NCBI GenBank assembly: GCA_020916435.1 | Contig: CM037095.1 | Span: 52,925,760-52,989,759 of the forward strand | DNA from: Oxytropis ochrocephala | Taxonomy: Eukaryota > Streptophyta > Magnoliopsida > Fabales > Fabaceae | DNA length: 64,000 nt | Reading direction: 5' to 3' | Shown here: piece after piece, positions 34,712-44,919 of the stretch | Position numbering within the stretch: position 1 is the first letter of the stretch | How the letters are laid out: each line of letters begins with the position of its first letter | Translations under genes and position numbers: made by a program | Notes under the pieces: generated by a model | Seen by the model: only the letters and a program-made list of their open reading frames with translations | What the model was told of the DNA's origin: nothing | Database searches by the model: none

Positions 34712-35831
34712 CACTACAAGAAAAACTGAAAATCCAAGACAAAACTTTCTGGCGGATTTTAATCCCCCAGAAACTTTCCGGCGGATTTTTGACATTTGTG
34801 GGGGATTTAATCCGCCAGAAACGTTTTGGCGGATTTTTGACATTTGTGGGGGAATTTTGACATTTCCGGCGGATTGTAAAGTTTCGGACAAAAAAAAAAT
34901 CCGCCACAAAGGACAGGAAATCCGCCGCAACGGACACAGTGAAAATGGGTGGGAACTTTAAATTTTGAAATCCGCCGAAACGGACATGAAATCCGCCGCA
35001 ACGGACACAACCTTTTTATCCGATTTCTTCCATTCTTTCTACAAATATTCACTCATTCTCAACACTCTCAAATTTCTTCACTCATTCTCAACTCTTCTCT
35101 TAACTTCTCTCAAATTTCTTCACTCATTCTCAACTCTTCTCTTAACTTCTCTCAAATTTATTCACTCATTCTTTTCTCAACTCTTCTCTTAACTTCTCTC
35201 AAATTTCTTCACTCAAATTTCTCAACTCTTCTCTTAACTTCTCTCAAATTTCTTCACTCATTCTCAAATTTCTTCACTCAAATTTCTCAACTCTTCTCTT
35301 AACTTCTCTCAAATTTATTCACTCATTCTCAACTCTTCTCTTAACTTCTCTCAAATTTATTCACTCAAATTTCTCAACTCTTCTCTTAACTTCTCAACTC
35401 ATTCTCAACTCCTCTCACTCAAAAAACGCGTTTGTGGAAATTTAATTTTTTTGAAAAAAACGCGCGCATTTTTGGCGGAATTTCTTTTTTAAAAAAACAT
35501 TTCAGCGGAATTGGTGTCTTTGCGCTGGGTTGTTGTGCTTAAAAAAAAAAATTTGCGCGGAATTGGTGTCGTTTTATGCGATTTGGATTGTGCTTAAAAA
35601 AAATAATTTAGCGGCGGAAAAATCCGCCAAAAAGGACAGGAAATCCGCTGCAAAATTCCGCCGCAAATGACCTTAAATCCGCCGGAAATTACCGGCGGAA
35701 ATTCCGCCGAAAATACGTTGCGACCAGCCTTTTACCAGCGGAAAAAACCGCCGAAAATACGCGTATTTGCGGCGGAATTGGGTGTTTTTTGGCAGAAAAA
35801 TCCGCCAAAAAAACCTGTTTTTCTTGTAGTG
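34712..35831. mobile_element. Non-autonomous CACTA element 3 (1120 bp)
   Basis: Perfect 15-bp terminal inverted repeats (CACTACAAGAAAAAC and its complement) and a 3-bp target duplication CAA (34709-34711, 35832-35834). Subterminal motifs GGCGGATTTTTGAC and TCCGCC(G/A) occur at both ends. The core is a pyrimidine-rich minisatellite; there is no transposase. Confidence 0.93.
35041..35415. repeat. Pyrimidine-rich minisatellite in CACTA-3
   Basis: AACTTCTCTCAAATTT(C/A)TTC and ACTCATTCTCAACTCTTC blocks repeat irregularly in units of about 40-60 bp. Reading frames here are low-complexity artefacts. Confidence 0.85.
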
Positions 35832-36258
35832 CAAGCCCAATGTAGTTAGACGATCAACCTCGGACCATCCGAGGCCAATCTTCAACCATCCGAGGTCAAC
35901 CTTCAACCTTCAGGAAGCATAACACCTTGTACCTCAGGTTCAATCATTTGCCGAACTCTAGGTACCGAACAGGTATGTTTGAGAGGAGACTTTTTTTAAA
36001 ATTAATCTATATTTTAAATATATATTTTAATCTATATTGTAATATATTTTAATCTATACTTTGGGAGTGGATGGGAGATGGGGCTTTGGAAAAATTAATT
36101 TATATTTTAATATATGTTTGAAATTTTAAGAAAAAAATTAAAAGAATGACATGATACATAGCAATATAAGATTTTTAATCAGATTTTAAAATATTTTATA
36201 ACTTTCTCAATTTATGATTTAAAAATATGCCTCCCCCTTTAGCAACAACAACAACACC
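35250..36258. repeat. 1.0-kb tandem duplication, copy 1
   Basis: Covers the 3' half of CACTA-3, the flanking LTR remnant and AT-rich DNA to ACACCCCAC (36258). Copy 2 follows directly, with an offset of about 1014 bp and very high identity. Confidence 0.88.
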
Positions 36259-37063
36259 CCACATTCTCAACTCAAATTTCTCCACTCAAATTTCTCAACT
36301 CTTCTCTTAACTTCTCTCAAATTTATTCACTCATTCTCAACTCTTCTCTTAACTTCTCTCAAATTTATTCACTCAAATTTCTCAACTCTTCTCTTAACTT
36401 CTCAACTCATTCTCAACTCCTCTCACTCAAAAAACGCGTTTGTGGAAATTTAATTTTTTTGAAAAAAACGCGCGCATTTTTGGCGGAATTTCTTTTTTTT
36501 TTTTAAAAAAAAACATTTCTGGCGGAATTGGTGTCTTTTTTGTGGTTGTTGTGCTTAAAAAAAAATTTGCGGCGGAATTGGTGTCGTTTTGCGTGATTTG
36601 GTATGTGCTTAAAAAAATAATTTAGCGGCGGAAAAATCCGCCAAAAAGGACAGGAAATCCGCTGCAAAATTCCGCCGCAAATGACCTTAAATCCGCCGGA
36701 AATTACCGGCGGAAATTCCGCCGAAAATACGTTGCGACCAGCCTTTTACCAGCGGAAAAAACCGCCGAAAATACGCGTATTTGCGGCGGAATTGGGTGTT
36801 TTTTGGCAGAAAAATCCGCCAAGAAAACCTGTTTTTCTTGTAGTGCAAGCCCAATGTAGTTAGACGATCAACCTCGGACCATCCGAGGCCAATCTTCAAC
36901 CATCCGAGGTCAACCTTCAACCTCCAGGAAGCATAACACCTTGTACCTCAGGTTCAATCATTTGCCGAACTCTAGGTACCGAACAGGTATGTTTGAGAGG
37001 AGACTTTTTTTAAAATTAATCTATATTTTAAATATATATTTTAATCTATATTGTAATATATTT

Positions 37064-37418
37064 TGTTCCTGGGTGTATTAGCAAATACGAGGACTGCCAA
37101 CAGCAATTGGACCTGCGGCCCAGCCCATCTCGATCGGCCCATACACGGCGCTTGGAGCGCAATTCTCGCCGGCGAAATCTTCGCATAACGGTCGGACCTC
37201 ACACGATATATATCGCCATTCGCACATGGCATCGGGGGCGTTCTCTAACCTTGTGCTATCCGCGGCGACCTCTCACTAGATCGTCGGAGTGTCTTTGCGA
37301 GTACCACCCGAGGTGCTCAGCAGCGTGAAGCGGGGCCGGTCCTTTCAACCCTCTCAACGGCCGGCCCATTAGGCGAAGCAACAAACACTTCAACTCTTCA
37401 TTGGTCAAGGTACGATCA
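37064..37418 (+). repeat. Tat-1 5' LTR
   Basis: TGTTCCTGGGTGTATTAG...GTACGATCA, with a TATA-like ATATATAT at 37206-37213. Confidence 0.9.
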
Positions 37419-37420
37419 AT

Positions 37421-37437
37421 TGGCGACCACGATGGGA
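37421..37437 (+). promoter_or_regulatory. tRNA-Arg primer-binding site, Tat-1
   Basis: TGGCGACCACGATGGGA. It fits the 3' end of a plant tRNA-Arg (TGGCGACCACAGTGGGA) with two changes. Confidence 0.8.
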
Positions 37438-37462
37438 GGCCCGCGCGCTATCCTACCCTCTT

Positions 37463-39950
37463 ATGGCTCCACGCGACCGCCCCGCACGGGCCGCTCGACT
37501 CAATCCTCCGGCGAGGCGAGAACCAGCGGCAGCGACCGGGCGTGGCTGCGATCTGATCCACGAATCTCGAGGACTTCCACGACAAGAGCCTTGATGCACA
37601 ACTGGCCGTGGACCGGTCATCCAGCCAGATCCATCCGTCCGTTCACGGAGACTTGCGAGCCGATTGAAGCGGGCATCCAGAACCTCTGCGCACCATGTTA
37701 CTCAAGCCGTTTTGCAGATCTTGCAAAACAAGAATCAGTGATCGCGAGCCGAGATGCACTCATCTCCCGGTATGAAAGGGGTTGATTCGGCGCGCGGCGT
37801 GCGCGAAGGCGGAGAACCTTCACTAAATTGCCGCCAATGGCAAACACGAAGACACCGCTCCCCTCCTCGAAGGAGCATTTCACGCAGAGAGAGCACTACT
37901 CATCGTTCTCGGCGGAAGAAGAAGCGAGCGCGCCGGTCGCCCCGGCGCAGAACGCAGCGTGACGCGGCGTTCGATGTCCGATGACTATGAAGATTCTAGC
38001 TACCGCGATCGACACGGTCGCTCGCCGCCCCGATACTCATCTAACGAGTCATCCGGTCACGTCGGTCGAGAAGCGGATCTTGGGATTTCGTGAAGAGCTG
38101 GAAGAGTGCGAAATGGAAGAATTAGGGGCGTTTCGCATCGGCCTAGGAGGGCCAAAGCGGCGACCGAAGGCCTCCTCGGCTTCCGCCAACGGCCCATCCG
38201 GAGGATTCTATGGAATGCCGGCAGCGAGGCATGCCTCGCAATGCAACCCTTTGGGTCGAACGGCATTCGAGAATGAACATGGCCCGTTCTCCGGGAGATC
38301 GGGCGTTATAAGATTAGAGAGATCTCCGCAAGCGCCCAATCTCAACAAGTTTGACGACCGAGGTGATCCGGACAAGCATCTCCGTTACTTCAATAATTCA
38401 CTGCGCTCTGAGGAATTGGGACCGACCATGAAATGCGGGCTTTTTCCCGGTCGTTGGGCCGGCCGAGCATTGGAATGGTGGGAGTCTTTGCGCCCAATAC
38501 CATCTCCTCGTGGGACGACACGATTAGAATATTCTTGTCTCACTACTGCGCAAACCGCCAATACCGGTATGAAGAATACTTGGACTCTGTTGTTCAAGGA
38601 GATAATGAGACGTTGAGACGAGTACATCGGCCAGGTTTAACTGCGAGGTCGAGTCTGCATTGCGTGACTTGTCGACAAGGACAAGTTGAAATATACGAAG
38701 CGTGGTATCCGACCGAGGACCACGGTTCGTTGAAGAGTTTACATTGAATCATTTACAAGATCTCGGTCACTTCTTAACAAGGGCTACGCGTCCACATGCG
38801 GTATGAAGAAACTCGGCAAAGAAGAAAGGCCGTCGCGCGCACGACCTAAAGAAGAAAGCAACAAAGCCGGCCAAAGGGCATGAAGGTCGCGCGACAATCG
38901 GCCCGACTTTCGAGACAAAAAGTTTGATCATCGCACTCGACTCAACACCTCCATTGCGCGCGATTTACGAGTGTCGAATAATGAGTTTGTGGGAGTTAAG
39001 CGGCTGAACCACTCGTGCTCAAGAAGGGGGCACGGCCAGACCAAAAGATATTGCCGTTACCACAAGAGCAAGGGTCATGATACTAACGTTCGCATGGCCT
39101 CGAGGATGATATTGAAGAGCTTATTCGAGAAAGGCAAGTTGGGAAAGTATGTGAGGAGGGAGGAAGGCGGCCGACCTCAAGAGAGCGGAAGAAGGCGATC
39201 CCGGCGACGGAGGGAAGAAGGCGCTCTAGTCGTTCAAGCGTCCAAGAGAAAGCCCGGTGCGAAGATCGAGGAGCCCCGCGGTCGGAGAGGTCGCAGCGTT
39301 GCTATGGTCATCCACGGTGGCAACCGCCGGGACCGTAGAGAATCAAAGAAAGCCACCAAAAAGAAGTGGGGACGAGCTCACGATGGTCGGTTCAACATCA
39401 ACGATCCCACCGGTCTCGAGCAGACCCCCATCTCATTTGGAGACGGCGACACGCCGCGATGGCGAGCCAAACAATTATGTTCCGTTGTGTAATCGAGGCG
39501 ATCATGGCCCATCACGAAGTTCAAAGAATCTCGAGTCGACCCGGGGGTAGCTCGGCCGACATCATGTTTGAAGGCTTAATTGACAAGATCAAGGTTGGCC
39601 GGAGCGAGATAATTCCCGAGCCGAGCCAACACCCTTGACGGGCTTCAATGGAGCGGTCACCTACCCATTGGGAACGATCGAACTCATGGTCACATTTGGT
39701 GGCGACACCGGAGATAGCACTTTATGCAGGGGCCGGTCCGCACGGCGTTCCTCGTACTCCCCCTCAAATCATGCTATCGATTGCATCATTGGTAGGCCGA
39801 CCACAGGCAAGCTAGAAGCCGTGGTATCAACGATACACACGAAGATGAAATTACTGACCAGGGCGACCGGTGTAGTTACCTGGCGGGCCGACCTCGAGGC
39901 TGCAAGACGAAGCCACGACTGCATACCAAACAAATTTGTGATGAGGTAGA
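37463..39950 (+). pseudogene. Tat-1 gag and protease, broken
   Basis: Gag opens MAPRDRPARAARLNP at 37463. A conserved gag core spreads over several frames: FDDRGDPDKHLRYF, TMKCGLFPGRWAGRALEWW, NTISSWDDTIRIFLSHY (38345-38545). The gag tail reads RYCRYHKSKGHDTN and FEKGKLGKYVRREE (39045-39160), then VIHGG. The protease region has GGSSADIMFEGL (39545-39580), YPLGTIELMVTFGG and NHAIDCIIGRPTTGKLEAVV (39660-39830). The active-site region (usually DNGSSADIL) reads PGGSSADI. Many frameshifts. The equivalent region of Tat-3 (60384-62485) is damaged independently. Confidence 0.83.
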
Positions 39951-40252
39951 CCTTGGCCCAAATGTTGAAGCAGCGGTGATGGCCATCAAGTCAATGCCAC
40001 CGATCCGGATGCTCGGTGCCACGTTTGAATGTAATGAACAATTTGAGTGTAACGAATGACCGACCTATGAATTAAGCGGTGCAGCGCTCTTTTTCCCGGG
40101 TTTTTACAGAGGCGACCTTTAGAAACATGGTGTTCTTTACTTTCTCGCAAGAATGTATGACCGGTCGCTTCAAGCGCGCATGGCGAAGGAAGCGATCGAA
40201 GATTATCGGCTTGGTCAAACATAAGCGGATCGCCGGCGATCTAGGACCGAGC

Positions 40253-40702
40253 GACCATCGAAATGGTCCCAATCGGCGCCATCGAAATGGCCCGGCGGTC
40301 GGAAGGACCCACGAGCAGTAGGCCCGAGCGGTCTACAATCGAGATCATCGAAATGATCCCGGCCGGTTGCCATCGAAATGGCCCGACAACCTTAGATCGT
40401 CGAAGCGATCCAAATCGAAGGCCGTCGAAGCGGTCCAACCGAAAGTGCCATCGAAATGGCCCGAGGCGGTTAAAACGCCAAACCTTAGATCGTCAAACGA
40501 TGCGAATCGAGCGACCGTCGAATCGGTCCCAACCGAAGCGCCATCGAAAATGGCGACAACGCGCTAGGTCGTCGAAACGATCTACATCGAGCGCCATCGA
40601 AAATGGCCCAAAGGTTAAGTAATAACCCATCGCGGTGGGCGTCGAAAACGATCTACCATAAATGCCATCGAAAGGGCACGATTGAAGGTCACCGAAGCGA
40701 TC
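40253..40702. repeat. Tandem hairpin array in Tat-1 (about 15 units, about 26-bp spacing)
   Basis: Units start near 40253, 40278, 40343, 40369, 40395, 40420, 40447, 40488, 40513, 40540, 40567, 40593, 40637, 40664 and 40687. Nearly every unit is an inverted repeat around CGAA, for example GACCAT-CGAA-ATGGTC, GATCAT-CGAA-ATGATC, GCCAT-CGAA-ATGGC, GATCGT-CGAA-GCGATC. On the minus strand the loop is TTCG. It lies between the protease remnant and the antisense gene's 3' end. Confidence 0.85.
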
Positions 40703-40949
40703 AAGGCCGTTGGGACATTAACTTATCAAAGAATGGATGCTTTCGAAATAAGCACGAATGACGCACGAAACGACCTTAAAGCTCAAAGACTTAGAAAAAT
40801 AAACATACAAGGCGCACAAAGAAAGCGACCAAACAGCGCTATTGAAGTAGTGCGAAAGCGGCCACCGAAAGCGGCCCACAAGTCCAAAATGAATAAGGCG
40901 AACAAGTGCAAGAAATGCACGCAGACAAATGATATAAATTTAAAAGGCG

Positions 40950-43326
40950 TAATTAAAAGCAAATAAAGATTGTCATTACAAATATGGGGCCTTGGCGGCC
41001 GAGCGACCACAATTGAAGAAGCGCACGACGGCGCGAAAAATTGTCGAGCAGAAGGCAAGTTACAAAGTTACACCGCTCGCAGGGCTTCAAAAGAGAATGG
41101 TGGCGGGCGGCGAATGGCGTTGCCTTGCTCGTCATATTCGCAGCAACATGATCTTATTGTTGTCAACATAATGCGTGGGCTTGATCATCTTGTCATCAAA
41201 GTTGACTGCGGTCGGTATTCAATACCCGCTTTTGCCCGAGAGCATTGTAAAGCGCTCAATTGCAGCCTCACGGCCCGGCACAGGCCACCTTCCGGATCGT
41301 TCCTCCGGCTCGGCCACCGCCGGTCGCCCGAGCGACCTCCTCTTGGCGCAGACATCAAGGTCGGCCTTCAAAGTAGAGACACGAGAAGCAAGCTCCTTGT
41401 TCCGCTTTGCCGGCTTGGCGGTCTTCCTCCCCGTTTGGGCCTCCTTCTTATTTGGAGGAGCTTGTCATACTTTAAGCTGCGCCTCGGCTAAAGCCTTGTC
41501 CTTTCTGCAAAAGTCGGTCGAAGGATTTATTAGTCGCTCGAACAAAGGTAAATGAAAAGTACAAGACTAAGAAGATAAAATTACCATCGATTCGGCCACC
41601 GGCTCGGCCATGACTTTATCGACCCCATACAGAGAGAAAGCGCGAGCGCCATGGGTTTTTCGCCGATCATTGCTCCGGATCGGCCGCACCCAAGCTTCGA
41701 GGTGAATGATGGGAACCTCCTCCGTTGCGGGCGGGCGGGACCGACGATCCACGCTTGGCGTTTGGGTGAGCGATCGGCATTGGGAGGAGGCCAGGAGCTG
41801 CCGCCGACGCTTCTTCCCTTGGCTCTTAGGGGTGTGAGGACTTTGGAGGAAGGTTGGGATTACCCCGACCCAGAAGCGCCAGGTCCTTAGCCCCTCCCCG
41901 AGCTTGGGGCCAGGCGGCGGTTCCGGCTTTGCGGCCATCCTTCTCGCAAAATAACGAGCCATGAGTTAAAAGAAAAGAGAAAGTCAACAACGAGAATATA
42001 GGGACGAAAAAGTTCAAAAGCGAACCAATCTCGGCCTCCGGTTCTTGGCTCGTGACAAGACAGTGGGGTCGGACGGTATGTCGCCCCTTAGGATGCGGAC
42101 GCATCATGCTCGCTGGCGCCTTAATCATCTCCAAAGACTCTGTGTCGGCCTCCCGAGATCTTTGTGAGTAAATGTAATCGCCCGGCCTCTGAAGAAGTGG
42201 GCCTTCCACATGATCGGGAAGAATGGGGACCGAGCATCCCATCCATTTGGATCTCGAAATGGCCATACCGGCCTCCTTAGTTGGAACGACCCGAGTAGTG
42301 GCCTCTCCGGCCGCGCCGAGCGACTCTTGGAAAGCCTTGAAGAATCGGTGATGAGTCTTACGCATTTTGAAGGAGACTGCTCCCTCTTCTCTTTGTTTGC
42401 CTTCTCCCGAGCCATTTCACCTCAAAGAGAGTGAAGAAAAGCATGATCGACACCGCCGACCAAGTTTGGTTAGTAGGACTTCAAAGGTTTTGAGAACGCC
42501 CACGCGTTCGGGTGGAGGCGAGAAGGGCGACCCGATATGACGCAGGCGTCACGTTGGAACTCGGTGAAAGGTGGAACGACCTTCATTTTTCGACCACGAT
42601 CCGGTACATGGTGAATTTGAACCGGGAGTAGGTGGCAATATCTTGGCCGTCTTTCATGCCTCTCACTCTCGTACTGGCGAAGCGAGTGGCGAAATAACTT
42701 GGAATGTCGCAAGGCGTAGTGATCGGCCGTCAAGATACTCTCTGTGCGCCCGAAGAGTGTCGGATACCCAAGACATATCGAAGGGTCTCGGGCTATGTCG
42801 GTGAACATCGGCCACTTCTCCATTCGACCTCCGCCGTTGTTGGCCTCACGGCACGAGAAACTAGCGGCGGTGGGCGATCTCTTCATTAGCCTCTTCATCT
42901 CGGCCGTCTCGGCTTCGGGCATAACCTCGTCCTCGACACGGGCGGCTCTCGGTTCTCCTCATCATCATCTAGGTCGATTACCTCGACATACTCATCTTGT
43001 TCGTGGCGGGCCATCGGCCGATGGTGGTGTAGGGTTACTCGGACCGAGCGGTAGAGTGAGTGAGCGTAAGAGTGGGAGCTAGAGTTGGTGCTACTCGTAG
43101 AAATACCGCTCGAAGAATCGGCATTTTTGTCACCCGAAGACGACTTAGAGTCCGCCGTGGCGTTGGGCTCGCCGGCCTCGACATATATGTGGCGAAGGAC
43201 TGGGCGGTTTTTCCGAATCTGGGCGATTAACTTTGTCCGTGGCATACACAAACACTGTGATAAAGGGATCGAGTCGGTCGATCGAGTAAAGCACTCATGA
43301 GAGGGGCGAGTGGCCATCCTCGACAC
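40950..43326 (-). pseudogene. Antisense gene of Tat-1 (HPNAWAF-domain protein), broken
   Basis: Starts near ATG 43326 on the minus strand. Ser-rich and acidic N-terminus (SSTNSSSHSYAHS, VEVIDLDDDEENREP). Then YPTLFGRTESILTADHYALR (42750), VPPFTEFQRDACVISG and RLHPNAWAFSKPLKSY (42540-42470). The next block has VSFKMRKTHHRFFKAF, RVVPTKEA and FFPIMWKAHFF (42380-42190). After an acceptor-like TTTTGCAG (about 41520), a coiled-coil-like KALAEAQLK and LASRVSTLKADLDV follows (41510-41350). Similar in order to the Tat-2 antisense gene and the 4353-5565 gene. Function unknown; frames are shifted in several places. Confidence 0.65.
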
Positions 43327-43536
43327 GACACCCCTATCACGAGGCGTGGAAAAGCACGAAGCACTTTAAAGAAAAAGCTCAAGTTTAAAAGAGTAAAGGA
43401 GAGGTCGATTCGTACCTTAGCGGATGTTGAAGATCGGTCGCGAATAGGCGAAAGCGACCGAATGCAAGTCGGCGGCGGGCGAGTGGTCGTTAGCGAGCAA
43501 ATCTTGAAAGTGTGAGAAATGAACTCATCCGGCGGG

Positions 43537-43544
43537 TATTTATA
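43537..43544 (-). promoter_or_regulatory. TATA box of Tat-1 antisense gene
   Basis: TATAAATA on the minus strand, in context CACTATAAATACCCGCC. It lies about 210 bp before the antisense ATG and about 275 bp inside the 3' LTR. Confidence 0.65.
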
Positions 43545-43807
43545 GTGAAGACCCATGGCGCGAAGGGACCAGGGAGGCGAAGCGTCGCAACGTTTCATCT
43601 TTCGCCAATGGTTGTCTCCGGACAACCTCGGAAACACCAAACGTCACGTCTTAAAATGTCGGGAAAGACCAACCGTCGCGGCACCCGCCGATGTTTGTGG
43701 CGGTCGACACACCGCCCGTGGAAAAAGCAAACGGCGCGTCCATTTCATCGAGGGAACTTCACTCACGGGGCATCGATTCAAGCCTCGGCCGCTCTTAGCG
43801 ACCTAGG

Positions 43808-43819
43808 CTCGGGGGCAAC
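43808..43819 (+). promoter_or_regulatory. Tat-1 polypurine tract
   Basis: CTCGGGGGCAAC directly precedes the 3' LTR. Confidence 0.75.
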
Positions 43820-44181
43820 TGTTCACGGGTGTATTAGCAAATACGAGGATCGCCAGCAGCAATTGGACTGCGGCCGACCCATCTCGATCGGCCCATACAC
43901 GCTGCGCTTGGGCGCGCATTCTCGCCGGCCGAAATCTTCGTGATAACGGTCGGACCTCACACGGTATATATACGCCATTCGCACATGGCATCGGGGACGT
44001 TCTCTAACCTTGTGCTATCTGCGAGCGGCGACCTCTCACTAGATCGTCTGAGTGTCTTTGCGAGTACCACCCGAGGTGCTCAACGCGTGAAGCGGGGCCG
44101 GTCCTTTCAACCCTCTCAACGGCCAGGCCCATTAGGCGAAGCAACAAACACTTCAACTCTTCGTTGGTCAAGGTACGATCA
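43820..44181 (+). repeat. Tat-1 3' LTR
   Basis: TGTTCACGGGTGTATTAG...GTACGATCA, with TATATATA at 43965-43972. Confidence 0.9.
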
Positions 44182-44395
44182 TATTTTAATCTATACTTTG
44201 GGAGTGGATGGGAGATGGGGCTTTGGAAAAATTAATTTATATTTTAATATATGTTTGAAATTTTAAGAAAAAAATTAAAAGAATGACATGATACATAGCA
44301 ATATAAGATTTTTAATCAGATTTTAAAATATTTTATAACTTTCTCAATTTATGATTTAAAAATATGCCTCCCCTTTAGCAACAACAACAACACCC

Positions 44396-44888
44396 CACAA
44401 CCCCCCCCCCCCCCTCCTCCTCCCAAACATACCATTATAATTGTCATCATTATTTGAAGAGTTTTGTCATATAATTCCAAAATGCCAATTAATTTGAATG
44501 ATAAATTCCCATTACATTCCTTGAAACTGATTATGTGTATATAGGTATTTCTGCCTCTCTCATCTCCTTTGTTCATTGAACATAAACAGAACCGAATATC
44601 TGATTGGCTGGCTATAATTAATGATGAATAATATATCATCATATCATACCATATATATATATACCCTTTTCTTTTTTCTTTTTTTATAATAAAATAATAA
44701 AGAGAATCGTTCAGTTTTTATTTTCTCAACAGTAAGTTGCTTATGCACATTACATGTCTTGCAATACATGAAATAAGATTTCACCAGTTAAGTTCTATAC
44801 ATATAATATGCCTTCTTTGCTTAGCTGGCATGGGACATATGCCTTACAGAACTTCTCACCTAGCTGGAGAGAGAAGAGAGAAGAGAGA

Positions 44889-44919
<31 letters not shown>

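Larger units (their letters stand above)
34648..35971 (+). repeat. Tat-relic LTR interrupted by CACTA-3
   Basis: Starts TGTTCCAGACTGGG after the polypurine tract, is split by CACTA-3, and may end at CCGAACA (35971). The end is a guess based on TG...CA; no partner LTR is visible. Confidence 0.4.
37064..44181 (+). mobile_element. Tat-type Ty3/gypsy element 1, non-autonomous (7.1 kb)
   Basis: Short LTRs (355 and 362 bp, TG...CA), a tRNA-Arg primer site, gag-protease remnants, a hairpin array, an antisense gene and a polypurine tract. A perfect 5-bp target duplication TATTT flanks it (37059-37063, 44182-44186). No reverse transcriptase or integrase is found between the protease and the antisense gene. 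It must have depended on another element's enzymes or lost pol later. Confidence 0.92.
36259..44395. repeat. 1.0-kb tandem duplication, copy 2, split by Tat element 1
   Basis: Copy 2 runs 36259-37063 and resumes at 44182 after the Tat-1 insertion. It includes a second CACTA-3 3' end (36845). Copy 1 (36036-36060) supplies the empty insertion site. Confidence 0.88.

Noticed and set aside
34949..35302. 117-codon frame with SSLILNSSLNFSQ repeats
   Set aside because: Minisatellite translation inside a non-autonomous CACTA element.
37107..37328. Frames across Tat-1 LTRs and leader (also 43940-44266, 60036-60218)
   Set aside because: They cross LTR, promoter and primer site and are not conserved as proteins between LTR copies.
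40253..40702. Coding frames across the hairpin array (40241-40622)
   Set aside because: The frames are Ser/Arg/Pro-rich by-products of the 26-bp repeat; several phases are open at once and none shows a domain.
41175..41555. Plus-strand 126-codon frame in Tat-1
   Set aside because: Shadow of the antisense gene, whose minus-strand translation gives the conserved blocks and coiled coil.
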